The notes beneath the pieces were generated by a model. The model made no database searches, was not told the DNA's origin, and worked only from the letters and a program-made list of their open reading frames with translations. Positions 27,501 through 35,991 of a stretch of 64,000 bases of DNA are shown piece after piece (the first letter of the stretch is position 1; each line of letters opens with the position of its first letter). The stretch lies in assembly GCF_000263195.1 (NCBI RefSeq), contig NC_018748.1:4650001-4714000 (forward strand), written 5' to 3'. Source of the stretch: Emticicia oligotrophica DSM 17448 (GTDB lineage: Bacteria > Bacteroidota > Bacteroidia > Cytophagales > Spirosomataceae). A program made the position numbers and the translations under genes.

Positions 27501-28958
27501 TTATTTACGTTTTGAACATTGCTCAAGAACACCTTTTAAGTTCTCAAGATTTGCAATAGTATCTTGGTCATCAGACTTTAATGATTTACACTTATCGAAA
27601 TAAGTCTTTGCTTCATTGAATGTTCCGCAAACTTGCTCTTCAATTGCCTTACCTTTCTCATTGTATGTTTTCATATCCATTCTATCTACTTGACCTTTAA
27701 TTACAACTGCAGAGTTGAAATAATATACTCCTAAGTTATAATTTGCATCAAAATTAGATGGGTCAATTTCAAGAGCTTTCTTATAGTTTGCAACAGCCAT
27801 ACCCTTTAATTCGCTATCTTTAGCACGTAAAGATACCAATTCTGCTTCTTTTTGAGCATTTCCTTGTGCTGCTTGGGTAAGTTTCTCAATCTTTTGCTTT
27901 ACTGATGAAACTTCTGCACTTGCAGATGCAATCATTTGATTTACACTTGCAATACTGTTTTTGATTGACGCTGCGTTTTTAGGCTCTTTCTTCAAACGAT
28001 CAGTCAAACGCTTTAATTCATCTTCTTGAGCAGATTTCTTGCCTTCAACACTCGCTAATTCTTTCTCTGCGTCAGCTTTTTCTTTGGCAGTACCTAAAAT
28101 CTCACTTTCAATTGGACGAATTTTCTTTTCAAATTCTGAGGCACCATTTTCGTATAAAGTACCTAAATTCTTATAATCTTCGGCTAAAGTTTTTGCATTT
28201 TCGGCATTATTAGGTGTGCCTGCAATTCTTTGCTTCATCATTTCAATGGCTTCATTCATCATATTACCATTGAGATAAACATTGATGAGTGAACTTTGCA
28301 AATCTTTATCTTTTGGATTAGCAGCAATACCTTTCTTCAATACTTCAATTGCTTTTGCATAATCTTTGTCACCTCTGTAAAGCTCAGATAAACCATAAAA
28401 TACTGCAATATCTTTACCTCCTTCGTCAATGAATTTACCAAAATACGTCTTAGCATTTTCCATATCTTGAGACTGCTGAGCGACAATACCAGCATAAAGT
28501 GCTGACATAGTATCTTTTGGACTTGTATTTGATGCTAATTTGAATAAATCAAGGGCATTTTTGAAATTCTTTGCATTATAAAAGCCTGCACCTTGTTGCA
28601 TTAAGGCAGTATAAAGACTTGAAGTAGTTCCAGTACTAGCTTTCTCAATATCTTTTAAACCCTTCCCTCCTGCTGCTTTCTCGATTTCTAATGCTTTTTG
28701 ATATGTTTCAAATGCTTTTTTAGATGCTAAAGAATCTTTTCCGCAGTTTGTTGCCATTTCAAGATAAGATTCAGCTAACTTGACCCAAGAAGCTGATTTT
28801 ACACCTTTTTTAGGGTCTTGAGTAGCTTTTTCTGCTTTAGCTATATTATCAGTGGCAGACTTACATTGGGCATCTTTCAGTTGGGCATCAATTCCTGCCT
28901 GTGCATAGACACCTGTTGCAATCGCTGTCATTACAGACGCTAAAATGATTTTTTTCAT
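27501..28958 (-). CDS. secreted TPR protein with a central coiled coil, 485 aa
   Basis: A signal peptide (MKKIILASVMTAIATGVYAQ) precedes TPR units (about 100-270, for example KDYAKAIEVLKKGIAANPKD). A charged helical segment of about 110 residues (270-385, rich in Glu/Lys, likely coiled coil) interrupts them, and another TPR (MAVANYKKALEIDPSNFDAN) follows. It is probably a periplasmic or outer-membrane scaffold. The gene lies 188 bases downstream of gyrA on the same strand, with a large hairpin between. Function is unknown. Confidence 0.82.
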   Translation of the reverse strand: MKKIILASVMTAIATGVYAQAGIDAQLKDAQCKSATDNIAKAEKATQDPKKGVKSASWVKLAESYLEMATNCGKDSLASKKAFETYQKALEIEKAAGGKGLKDIEKASTGTTSSLYTALMQQGAGFYNAKNFKNALDLFKLASNTSPKDTMSALYAGIVAQQSQDMENAKTYFGKFIDEGGKDIAVFYGLSELYRGDKDYAKAIEVLKKGIAANPKDKDLQSSLINVYLNGNMMNEAIEMMKQRIAGTPNNAENAKTLAEDYKNLGTLYENGASEFEKKIRPIESEILGTAKEKADAEKELASVEGKKSAQEDELKRLTDRLKKEPKNAASIKNSIASVNQMIASASAEVSSVKQKIEKLTQAAQGNAQKEAELVSLRAKDSELKGMAVANYKKALEIDPSNFDANYNLGVYYFNSAVVIKGQVDRMDMKTYNEKGKAIEEQVCGTFNEAKTYFDKCKSLKSDDQDTIANLENLKGVLEQCSKRK

Positions 28959-29012
28959 TTGATAAATTCGGTTTTGGTTTTAAAACTTTTAATTTAGGGG
29001 TTAGACTATATT

Positions 29013-29045
29013 AATTGCACGAAAATTAAAAACTTTCGTGCAATT
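29013..29045 (-). other. large hairpin between gyrA and the TPR gene
   Basis: A 12-bp perfect stem (AATTGCACGAAA / TTTCGTGCAATT) with a 9-base loop. No T-run follows on either strand, so it is not a standard terminator. It may be a processing, stability or regulatory hairpin in the leader of the TPR gene. Confidence 0.5.
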
Positions 29046-29125
29046 AACAAAGAATTAACAGAATCACTTGTTTAAATTCCTTGATAATGTTCTGATATTA
29101 AACAAGTTAAATTTTACTAATCTTA

Positions 29126-29145
29126 TAAAAAAGAGGTACTCCTCT
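29126..29145 (-). terminator. short terminator after gyrA
   Basis: On the minus strand AGAGG, AGTA and CCTCT form a 5-bp stem followed by six Ts, starting directly after the gyrA stop codon. The stem is short, so termination may be partial. Confidence 0.5.
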
Positions 29146-29146
29146 C

Positions 29147-31798
29147 CTACTCTACGGTTACTGTTTCTTCGCCTGCTGCTGTGTTTTCTTCTCCGTTTAC
29201 CTCTGATTCTTCTTCATCTTCGCGTATAATACGGGTAACAGAAGCAATATCATCCGTATCTGACATACGAATTAGCTTTACTCCTTGTGTATTACGGCCC
29301 ATCACACGTAAATCTGAAACTTTGATACGAATTGCAACACCTTTTTTTGTGATAATCATTAAATCATCATCATCTGTCACTTCTTTGATTGCAACCAAAT
29401 TTCCAGTTTTTTCGGTAATATTCAAGGTTTTAACGCCTTTTGCACCTCTTGAAGTAATTCTGTATTCATCAACATCAGAACGTTTTCCGTAGCCTTTATC
29501 AGAAACTACTAAAAGCTGCGTTTCAGGTCTAGATACACAAACCATTCCTATCGCACGATCTCCATCTTCAAGGTTAATACCTCTAACCCCTGTTGCTGTT
29601 CGACCCATTGGACGGGTTCCAGATTCATGGAAACGAACCACTTTACCATTACGTGCAGCAATCACAATATCATTATCACCATTCGTAAGAGCTACATCTA
29701 ATAGATTATCTCCTTCGTTGATATTTATTGCAATGATACCTCCTTGGCGTGGACGAGAATAGGCTTCTAAAAGTGTTTTCTTCACTGTACCATCTTCTGT
29801 ACACATCACTATATAGTTATTACTAATATAATCTGCATCAGAAAGTGTCTTTACATTCAATACTGCTTGAATTTTATCATCAGCTTCGATATTGATTAGA
29901 TTCTGTATGGCACGACCTTTAGAAGTTTTTGAACCCTCTGGAACTTCAAATACACGCATCCAGAACAGACGTCCTTTTCTTGTAAAAATTAGCAAATAAT
30001 TGTGGTTAGTTGCCGCAAATAAGTGCTCTGTATAATCTTCGTCTTTGGTCTTTACGCCACGAGAACCTGTACCTCCACGGCCTTGAGTACGATATTCTTG
30101 TAAAGGTGTACGCTTGATATAACCTTGATGAGAAATCGTTACAAGCATTTCGTCATCAGGGATCATATCCTCAATACTGAACTCACCAGAAGCCATTTCA
30201 ATTTTTGAGCGGCGTTCATCACCATAACGGGCTTTAAGTTCAGCTAATTCATCTTTGATAATATTACGTTTACGTTCTTCTGAAGCTAAAATAGAGCGTA
30301 AATCATCAATTAATGCCTTAATTTCATTGTATTCAGCTAATATTTTATCTTGCTCTAAGCCTGTCAAGCGTTGTAAACGCATATCCAAAATAGCTTTCGC
30401 TTGAATTTCACTCAAAATGATACCACTTGAAGTATCAATATCGTAAGTTTCTGCAATTTGAAGTCGTTGTAAGCCATTTACCAAGAATTCTTCTTTTTCT
30501 TTGGCTGTCATAAAATCACCAGCCATTAAAGCTGCTTTAGCTTCATCAGCATCTCTCGACTTACGAATAAGAGCAATAACAGCATCTAAATAGTCAAGTG
30601 CGATTAATAAACCAACTAAGATATGAGCACGCTTTTGAGCTTCTTTTAAATCATATTGTGTACGTCGAGTAATAATCTCTAAACGGTGCTCAACATAAAA
30701 ACGAATCATATCTTTCAAGTTCACCGTCACTGGGCGGCCCTTCGAAAGAGCTACGTTATTGATACTAAATGATGACTGTAATTCAGTGTACTTATAAAGG
30801 TTATTCAATACCACATTTGGCACTGCATCTTTGCGTAAATCATACACGATACGCATTCCTTCACGGTCAGATTCATCTCTAATATCTGAAATACCCTCAA
30901 TTTTTTTATCATTAATTAGACCCGCTGTTTTCTCAATTAAAGCAGCCTTATTAACCATATAAGGAATTTCTGTAACTACGATTTGGTCTTTACCTGTTTT
31001 CGAAACTTCAAAATTCGCTACCGCTCTAATAATGATACGACCTCTACCCGTTTCAAAAGCAGACTTAACACCACTGTAACCATAGATAACCCCACCTGTT
31101 GGAAAATCTGGAGCTTTTACGTGTTGCATTAACTCTTCAACAGTAATATCATAATTATCAATATACGCCCTTATTCCATCTACAACTTCGCTAAGGTTGT
31201 GCGGTGCCATATTGGTAGCCATACCAACGGCGATACCTGATGACCCATTCAAGAGCAAGTTTGGAATTTTTGCTGGTAGAACGGTTGGTTCTTCGAGTGA
31301 ATCATCAAAGTTCGGTTGAAAATCAACGGTTTCTTTATTGATATCTGCCAATAATTCTTCCGAAATACGCTTCAAACGAGCTTCAGTATAACGCATCGCA
31401 GCTGGCGAGTCGCCATCGATTGAGCCAAAGTTACCCTGGCCATCAACCAATAAATAACGTAACGACCACGGTTGGGCCATACGCACCATTGTCATGTATA
31501 CCGATGAGTCGCCATGTGGGTGGAATTTACCTAATACCTCCCCTACAATACGAGCAGATTTCTTATATGCACGATTATGATATACACCAAGTTCTGCCAT
31601 ACCAAATAATACACGGCGATGAACTGGTTTCAAGCCATCACGTACATCAGGTAAGGCACGAGAGATAATAACTGACATTGAATAATCAATGTACGCCCCT
31701 CGCATTTCGTCTTCGATGTTTATTGGGATAATAGTGCCGTTGTTGGAAGATTGGGAATCGTCGCCCTCTGGAATTAAATTTTCTGTTTCCTCAGCCAT
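29147..31798 (-). CDS. gyrA: DNA gyrase subunit A
   Basis: GyrA cuts and rejoins DNA in negative supercoiling together with GyrB. At 883 residues it has the winged-helix/tower domain with the catalytic Tyr137 in AAMRYTEAR, then the six-bladed C-terminal wrapping domain and an acidic tail. The quinolone region reads [17 protein letters not shown]. The residue equal to E. coli Ser83 is Ser98, but the one equal to Asp87 is Met102, which is unusual. The GyrA box is QGRGGTG, also a departure from QRRGGKG. A good promoter lies about 80 bases upstream. The neighbours do not include gyrB. Confidence 0.97.
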   Translation of the reverse strand: MAEETENLIPEGDDSQSSNNGTIIPINIEDEMRGAYIDYSMSVIISRALPDVRDGLKPVHRRVLFGMAELGVYHNRAYKKSARIVGEVLGKFHPHGDSSVYMTMVRMAQPWSLRYLLVDGQGNFGSIDGDSPAAMRYTEARLKRISEELLADINKETVDFQPNFDDSLEEPTVLPAKIPNLLLNGSSGIAVGMATNMAPHNLSEVVDGIRAYIDNYDITVEELMQHVKAPDFPTGGVIYGYSGVKSAFETGRGRIIIRAVANFEVSKTGKDQIVVTEIPYMVNKAALIEKTAGLINDKKIEGISDIRDESDREGMRIVYDLRKDAVPNVVLNNLYKYTELQSSFSINNVALSKGRPVTVNLKDMIRFYVEHRLEIITRRTQYDLKEAQKRAHILVGLLIALDYLDAVIALIRKSRDADEAKAALMAGDFMTAKEKEEFLVNGLQRLQIAETYDIDTSSGIILSEIQAKAILDMRLQRLTGLEQDKILAEYNEIKALIDDLRSILASEERKRNIIKDELAELKARYGDERRSKIEMASGEFSIEDMIPDDEMLVTISHQGYIKRTPLQEYRTQGRGGTGSRGVKTKDEDYTEHLFAATNHNYLLIFTRKGRLFWMRVFEVPEGSKTSKGRAIQNLINIEADDKIQAVLNVKTLSDADYISNNYIVMCTEDGTVKKTLLEAYSRPRQGGIIAININEGDNLLDVALTNGDNDIVIAARNGKVVRFHESGTRPMGRTATGVRGINLEDGDRAIGMVCVSRPETQLLVVSDKGYGKRSDVDEYRITSRGAKGVKTLNITEKTGNLVAIKEVTDDDDLMIITKKGVAIRIKVSDLRVMGRNTQGVKLIRMSDTDDIASVTRIIREDEEESEVNGEENTAAGEETVTVE

Positions 31799-31878
31799 TA
31801 GCCTTTAATTTAACTTTAATGAAGATGATTATATAATTTTTTTAGGTTTTTATTGTACTTTTTAGATTTCAATATATA

Positions 31879-31909
31879 CAAATTTACTATTTTTTAGCGG
31901 ATTTTGCAA
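31879..31909 (-). promoter_or_regulatory. gyrA promoter
   Basis: On the minus strand, TTG (31907-31909) and TAAATTTG (31879-31886) are exactly 20 bases apart. Transcription should begin near 31872, giving a leader of about 74 bases. Confidence 0.65.
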
Positions 31910-32102
31910 GGATAAAACAGGGTTTGAATCGAAAAAAGATACTTTTTTAGCAAAAGAAATATGTCATTTAATACTTATTATATAAATATTTATTAATATA
32001 TTTATAATACTTTTTGTTTTTATTATACTTATATAATCAATTATGAATACCGTTAAATAAAATTTAATTACTTATTAATAATTAAATTGTAATGTTGAAA
32101 TA
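31910..32102. other. AT-rich intergenic segment upstream of the DUF4242 pseudogene
   Basis: This stretch is rich in TATTAATA and TATAATACTT words, reminiscent of the tract at 25.3 kb. It contains no ORF and no recognisable promoter for the rightward pseudogene. Confidence 0.4.
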
Positions 32103-32183
32103 GAGCGTGGAGCCCATAACTCAAAAAAAACGGGGCGACCCCGAAAAGCCAAATGAGTAGGAAAAACAAAACTACGTGAAACT
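32103..32183 (+). ncRNA. candidate structured 5' leader (possible cis-regulatory RNA)
   Basis: A GC-rich island in very AT-rich DNA, directly before the DUF4242 frame, can fold into three nested stems. They are CGTGG/CTACG (32106-32110 with 32172-32176, one G-T pair), ACTCA/TGAGT (32119-32123 with 32154-32158) and CGGGG/CCCCG (32131-32135 with 32139-32143). The joining segments are A-rich. An alternative pairing, GTAG (32157-32160) with CTAC (32172-32175), would compete with the first two stems, as in a switch. I do not recognise a known riboswitch class. Confidence 0.45.
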
Positions 32184-32446
32184 ATGCCTAAGTATGTAAT
32201 CGAAAGAGAAATTTCTGGTGCAGGAAATTTAACTGCTGAACAATTGAAAGGTATTTCACAAACCTCTTGTGGCGTACTAAACATTTTAGGACCGCAAATC
32301 CAATGGGTTTATAGTTATGTAACTGCTGATAAAATTTACTGTATTTATAATGCACCCAGATTCGCGAACACGCCTCACAAGGAGGATTTCCAGCCAACTC
32401 AGTAAGTAAAGTTTCAACAATCATTGAACTAACTACTGCAGAATAA
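32184..32446 (+). pseudogene. DUF4242 (SCO4226-type) gene broken by a frameshift
   Basis: The N-terminal 56 residues (MPKYVIEREISGAGNLTAEQ, GPQIQWVYSYVTADKIYCIY) match DUF4242 proteins, small dimeric proteins of about 90 residues sometimes annotated as nickel-binding. The frame then leaves the family after NAP and stops at 32405. From base 32360 another frame continues with IREHASQGGFPANSVSKVS and on to TTAE before a TAA at 32444-32446, which is the normal DUF4242 C-terminus. So a deletion of about 10 bases, or a sequencing error, near 32356 has split the gene. The intact product would be a cytoplasmic protein of about 90 residues. Confidence 0.8.
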
Positions 32447-32627
32447 TTTAGATAATTAAGGCAGTAAACTAAATAAGAATATCGTCTCAATTATTATAAA
32501 AATTTACCGAATCATTTTCAATAATTATATTAATTTTTCTTATCATTTTATTTACTATATCGGAAATATAATTTAATAAAGTTTAATCCATTATATTGCA
32601 AAGAGCATTTATAAATAAATATTAATA

Positions 32628-33398
32628 ATGATAAGAAGTATTTTAACCTTTATTACTTTAACTCTTCTCCCTATAAATAAATGGCGGGCAGGAAGTGCCT
32701 ATGCTTTAGAAGGCAATATCTATACTTTGAGTTGCTTTGTTTCTGGACCTTCTAACGAATGGACTTACAACGAAAAATTGAATATTATCAATAAACTCAA
32801 TGAAAGCACTCAGTGGATTACCCAACAAGCCAATAAAGAAGGAATTAGTACTCAGTTTGAAGGTGGTAATTTTGGATTGAAGCAAGATATCAAAATGGAT
32901 ATTGCCAGCGGTACAGCCTCTGGTAATGAAGCAGTTGATTTGGTTTCTAAGGTATTGCAACAAGTTGGTTATAAAAATCCCTTGGTATTTGATAGCTGGG
33001 TTAAGAAAAATACAAAATGCACAAATGCACATGTGATTATTTTCATGAAAGGAAAAGGCAATGGTTATGCAATGCCGTATAAAGACGACATGGATAAGGA
33101 AAAATACTTTGTTGAAGGAGCTATTTTATACGAGAAATACTTAAACAATTCAGATTTAGCCTCGGCCTCCATTGCTCATGAAATTTTACATCTTTATGGC
33201 GGTTGGGATTTATACAAAACATTTTCTCAAACAAAAGATAGAGAAGAAAAAGCAAAAGAACTTTTCCCGAATTCAATTATGCTACGAACTTCATATAATA
33301 TTAAAGAATTAGAAATAGATGAAGTTACAAAATGGCTTATCGGTTGGAACAAAAAACCTAAAGAATGGTATGAGTGGTTTAGGCCCAAAGGCGAATAA
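32628..33398 (+). CDS. putative zincin-like metalloprotease, 256 aa
   Basis: No family is recognised by name. The protein has a hydrophobic N-terminus (MIRSILTFITLTLLP) that may be a signal or anchor. A mixed alpha/beta body follows, then an HExxH motif at about residue 184 (ASIAHEILHLYGGWDLY), with acidic residues after it that could supply the third zinc ligand. The segment FMKGKGNGYAMPYKDD lies just before. This fits a small secreted or membrane-anchored metallopeptidase. It follows the broken DUF4242 gene and ends at a shared terminator. Confidence 0.65.
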   Translation: MIRSILTFITLTLLPINKWRAGSAYALEGNIYTLSCFVSGPSNEWTYNEKLNIINKLNESTQWITQQANKEGISTQFEGGNFGLKQDIKMDIASGTASGNEAVDLVSKVLQQVGYKNPLVFDSWVKKNTKCTNAHVIIFMKGKGNGYAMPYKDDMDKEKYFVEGAILYEKYLNNSDLASASIAHEILHLYGGWDLYKTFSQTKDREEKAKELFPNSIMLRTSYNIKELEIDEVTKWLIGWNKKPKEWYEWFRPKGE

Positions 33399-33400
33399 TA

Positions 33401-33429
33401 AAAAAGGCTTGGAGATTCCAAGCCTTTTT
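33401..33429. terminator. bidirectional terminator
   Basis: A 12-bp stem (AAAAAGGCTTGG / CCAAGCCTTTTT) with a 5-base loop, between the zincin-like gene and convergent trmD. Confidence 0.9.
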
Positions 33430-33430
33430 G

Positions 33431-34150
33431 CTACTGTAATAAATCTGGTCTGCGTGCTTGTGTTCGTTTGATTGATTGCTCCAAACGCCACTCCGCAATT
33501 TTTTTCTCATGTCCAGATAATAATATCTCAGGCACTTTCCATCCTTCAAAATCAGCAGGCCTTGTATATACTGGTGGAGCTAAAAGGTTATCTTGGAAAG
33601 AATCTGTAAGTGCTGAAGTCTCATCATTCAATACACCTGGAATCAAACGTATGATAGCATCACTTACCACAGCCGCAGGCAGCTCTCCGCCAGAAAGAAC
33701 ATAATCACCAATAGATATTTCTTTGGTTATGAAATGTTCTCTTACCCGTTCATCAATTCCTTTATAATGTCCACAAAGAATCATTAAATTTTTTGACATT
33801 GAGAGTCGGTTTGCTACTTTTTGTTCGAAACGTTCGCCATCAGGAGTCATGTAAATTATTTCGTCATAAATTCTAATATTTTGCAAACTACGAATACAAC
33901 GAGCAATTGTCTCAATTCCGAGAACCATTCCTGCTCCACCCCCAAAGGCATAATCATCAATTTGTTTTTGCTTATGTGTGGAGTAATCACGTAGGTCATG
34001 AATTACTACTTCGGCGTGCCCAGCTTCTTTAGCTCTCTTCAAGATTGAATGGTCAAAGAAACTATCTAACAATCGTGGCACACACGAAATGATATCAATT
34101 CGTAAACCTGCACTATTAGTTATTTCGGTATTCAAATTTTCGTTTTCCAT
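33431..34150 (-). CDS. trmD: tRNA (guanine-N1-)-methyltransferase
   Basis: TrmD makes m1G37 in tRNAs with a guanine at position 36, preventing frameshifts. The trefoil-knot SPOUT fold is shown by [11 protein letters not shown] (about residue 74), [12 protein letters not shown] and the SAM loop [14 protein letters not shown] (about 146). The ATG at 34150 gives about 14 residues before the usual LRIDIIS start, a small N-terminal extension. It lies 15 bases after rimM, as in the common rpsP-rimM-trmD order. Confidence 0.95.
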   Translation of the reverse strand: MENENLNTEITNSAGLRIDIISCVPRLLDSFFDHSILKRAKEAGHAEVVIHDLRDYSTHKQKQIDDYAFGGGAGMVLGIETIARCIRSLQNIRIYDEIIYMTPDGERFEQKVANRLSMSKNLMILCGHYKGIDERVREHFITKEISIGDYVLSGGELPAAVVSDAIIRLIPGVLNDETSALTDSFQDNLLAPPVYTRPADFEGWKVPEILLSGHEKKIAEWRLEQSIKRTQARRPDLLQ

Positions 34151-34165
34151 GATTTTTATACAAAC

Positions 34166-34732
34166 CTATTGTTCATCCTCATCTGCATCATCAGGCAATT
34201 CATTGCCTTCCTCTAAATACACTTCTAATAAGCCTTGAGGTAAGCTAGTGTACAACTCTTTTTTATCACGGTCAACTGTTTTTACAATTTCATCACTAAT
34301 AGGAATTAATATTTCCTTATTTTGATAAACCATTGCAATTAAGTCTTGTACCTCAGCCGTATAAACTGCCGATACTCTCCCTAATTTCCCGTACGAATCA
34401 TCCACAATATCAAAGTCAATAATTTCATGGTAGTAGAATTGGTCATCATCTAGTTCTTCAAGGTTGTCATTGGGCAAATACAAATCACAATTGACAATTT
34501 TTTGAGCGGCCTCAATGCTATTTATATCTTCAAACTTAATAATTGACTTATTAGGTCTGATTTGAATCTCTTCTACAAAGTGAGGTACTAACTCACCCTT
34601 AATTTCTACTAATACAGAATCAAGATCTTCATATTCTTCTGGATAATCTACATCCAACCAAATAGTAAGCTCGCCTTTCAAACCATGTGTTTTGGTGAGG
34701 CGTCCGAGTAGATAACAATCTTCTTTTGTCAT
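34166..34732 (-). CDS. rimM: 16S rRNA processing protein RimM
   Basis: RimM binds ribosomal protein S19 and helps mature the 30S head. The N-terminal RimM domain (GRLTKTHGLKGELTIWLDVD, residues 10-29) and the PRC-barrel domain (FYYHEIIDFDIVDDSYGKLG, from about 97) are both present. The tail is acidic (DDADEDEQ). Length 188. It sits between rpsP and trmD, though a terminator-like hairpin separates it from rpsP. Confidence 0.93.
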   Translation of the reverse strand: MTKEDCYLLGRLTKTHGLKGELTIWLDVDYPEEYEDLDSVLVEIKGELVPHFVEEIQIRPNKSIIKFEDINSIEAAQKIVNCDLYLPNDNLEELDDDQFYYHEIIDFDIVDDSYGKLGRVSAVYTAEVQDLIAMVYQNKEILIPISDEIVKTVDRDKKELYTSLPQGLLEVYLEEGNELPDDADEDEQ

Positions 34733-34768
34733 ATCAGCGGATTTTTATTTTCTTCAATAATTTTTCTT

Positions 34769-34804
34769 AAAAAAAAACCTCGCTTTAAGGGCGAGGATTT
34801 TTTG
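34769..34804 (-). terminator. terminator or attenuator between rpsP and rimM
   Basis: On the minus strand, CCTCGC/GCGAGG-type arms form a 6-bp stem that runs straight into nine Ts. It may lower rimM-trmD expression relative to rpsP. Confidence 0.75.
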
Positions 34805-34828
34805 TATGATAACATTAATTGCCAAGAA

Positions 34829-35371
34829 TTAAGCCTCTGTTGTTTCTTCTGAAGCTTCAGCTGCAGGAGCCTCTTCAGTTGTTTCTTCAGTTGCTGTTGC
34901 TGCGGCCGCTGCTTCTTCAGCTGCTTTTTGTTGAGCTGCTTCCATGTCAGCACGCTTTTTCTTTTCAGCTTCGAAAGCTGCTTTTTTAGCAGCATCTTTG
35001 CCTTCAGTTAATTTAGCAATTTTTGCTTCTCTTTTTGCGTCTTTTTCTTTAGCCCAAGCTTCGAAACGTGCGTCAGCCACTTCTTGAGTGATAGCACCTT
35101 TTGCTACACCAACTTGTAAGTGTTTTTTCAACATCACACCTCTTACAGATAAGATTTTCTTGGTTGTATCTGTTGGTTCTGCACCTACCATTAACCAATA
35201 TACAGCTCTGTCGTCTTTCAACGTAATACCAGCTGGTGTTGATTGTGGGTTGTACTGACCTAATTTCTCGATGAATTTACCATCGCGAGGTGAGCGTGAG
35301 TCTGCTACTACGATATCGTAGATAGGAGCTTGCTTGCGTCCTCTTCTTGCTAATCTGATTTTAACTGCCAT
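34829..35371 (-). CDS. rpsP: 30S ribosomal protein S16 with Ala/Glu-rich C-terminal extension
   Basis: The first 80-odd residues are S16 ([40 protein letters not shown]). They are followed by about 95 residues rich in Ala, Glu and Lys ([20 protein letters not shown]), an extension that is common in this phylum but nearly doubles the protein to 180 residues. The start at 35371 is the conserved MAVKI; the open frame continues upstream to 35458 through the promoter and is not coding. rimM and trmD follow. Confidence 0.95.
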   Translation of the reverse strand: MAVKIRLARRGRKQAPIYDIVVADSRSPRDGKFIEKLGQYNPQSTPAGITLKDDRAVYWLMVGAEPTDTTKKILSVRGVMLKKHLQVGVAKGAITQEVADARFEAWAKEKDAKREAKIAKLTEGKDAAKKAAFEAEKKKRADMEAAQQKAAEEAAAAATATEETTEEAPAAEASEETTEA

Positions 35372-35424
35372 TTGTTCTTTTAGATTTAAAGCTGGGGAGC
35401 TCGTCCCCGTTTTTATTTGGACTG

Positions 35425-35454
35425 CAAAGGTATTACTATTACCTTGGAAATCAA
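35425..35454 (-). promoter_or_regulatory. rpsP promoter
   Basis: On the minus strand, TTG (35452-35454) and TACCTTTG (35425-35432) are 19 bases apart. Transcription should start near 35418. Confidence 0.6.
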
Positions 35455-35536
35455 ACAATTAAGCTCTTTTTTATTATAAAATGGTCAAAAACTCTAATTT
35501 TAGGGGATTTTATCTGCATTTTAATATTTTAGAGAA

Positions 35537-35925
35537 GAAAAATAAGCCTGTAAGCCGAATTCTGTATAGTTATAAAAACTATTCTTATCATTTATCTCGA
35601 ACAAGTATCACTACTTGCCTCTATCAACCTACCCTCCGACTCGAACGAGCAGCTCTTAACGCCGAGCAAATGCTCAACGAAACGCCGGTTTATTTGGTCT
35701 TTCAGCTCATGAGGTTTACCATGCCTCGTTTGTCACCAACCGAGCGGTAGGCTCTTACCCTACCTTTTCACCTTTTCCGCATTACTACGGTAGTTTGTTT
35801 TCTGTTGCACTGGCTGTAAATAATTAGTCACCCAATTATCTCCTACCCGTTAGGTAGCATGATGCTCTATGCTGTTCGGACTTTCCTCAGTTATTAATAA
35901 ACCGCGATAAGACAGCTTATTTTTC
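35537..35925 (-). ncRNA. rnpB: RNase P RNA (M1 RNA), bacterial type A
   Basis: This is the catalytic RNA that trims tRNA 5' ends. On the minus strand the conserved CR-I segment GAGGAAAGTCCGAACAG lies near the 5' end and the terminal ACAGAATTCGGCTTACAG near the 3' end. The ends pair as P1 (AAAAATAAGC / GCTTATTTTT), which sets the limits. The length of about 389 nt is normal. It is upstream of rpsP on the same strand. ORFs across it on either strand are spurious. Confidence 0.96.
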
Positions 35926-35931
35926 TAATTG

Positions 35932-35939
35932 CAAAAATA
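35932..35939 (-). promoter_or_regulatory. -7 box of rnpB
   Basis: On the minus strand TATTTTTG matches TAnnTTTG and ends 7 bases before the predicted 5' end of RNase P RNA. No TTG lies at the usual 19-20 base spacing. Confidence 0.5.
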
Positions 35940-35940
35940 C

Positions 35941-35969
35941 AAAAAACCTGCAAGGTCATTGCAGGTTTT
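35941..35969 (-). terminator. terminator of the DUF4403 gene
   Basis: An 11-bp perfect stem (AAAACCTGCAA / TTGCAGGTTTT) with a 5-base loop, followed on the minus strand by further Ts. It overlaps the rnpB upstream region. Confidence 0.88.
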
Positions 35970-35991
35970 ATAGAATTTCTGATTTATATAA

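Noticed and set aside
34729-34995. 88-codon Lys/Gln/Leu-rich frame overlapping the end of rpsP
   Set aside because: It is an out-of-frame reading of the Ala/Glu-rich S16 tail and runs through a terminator.
35481-35750. 89-codon plus-strand frame
   Set aside because: It lies opposite RNase P RNA, whose conserved sequence explains the openness.
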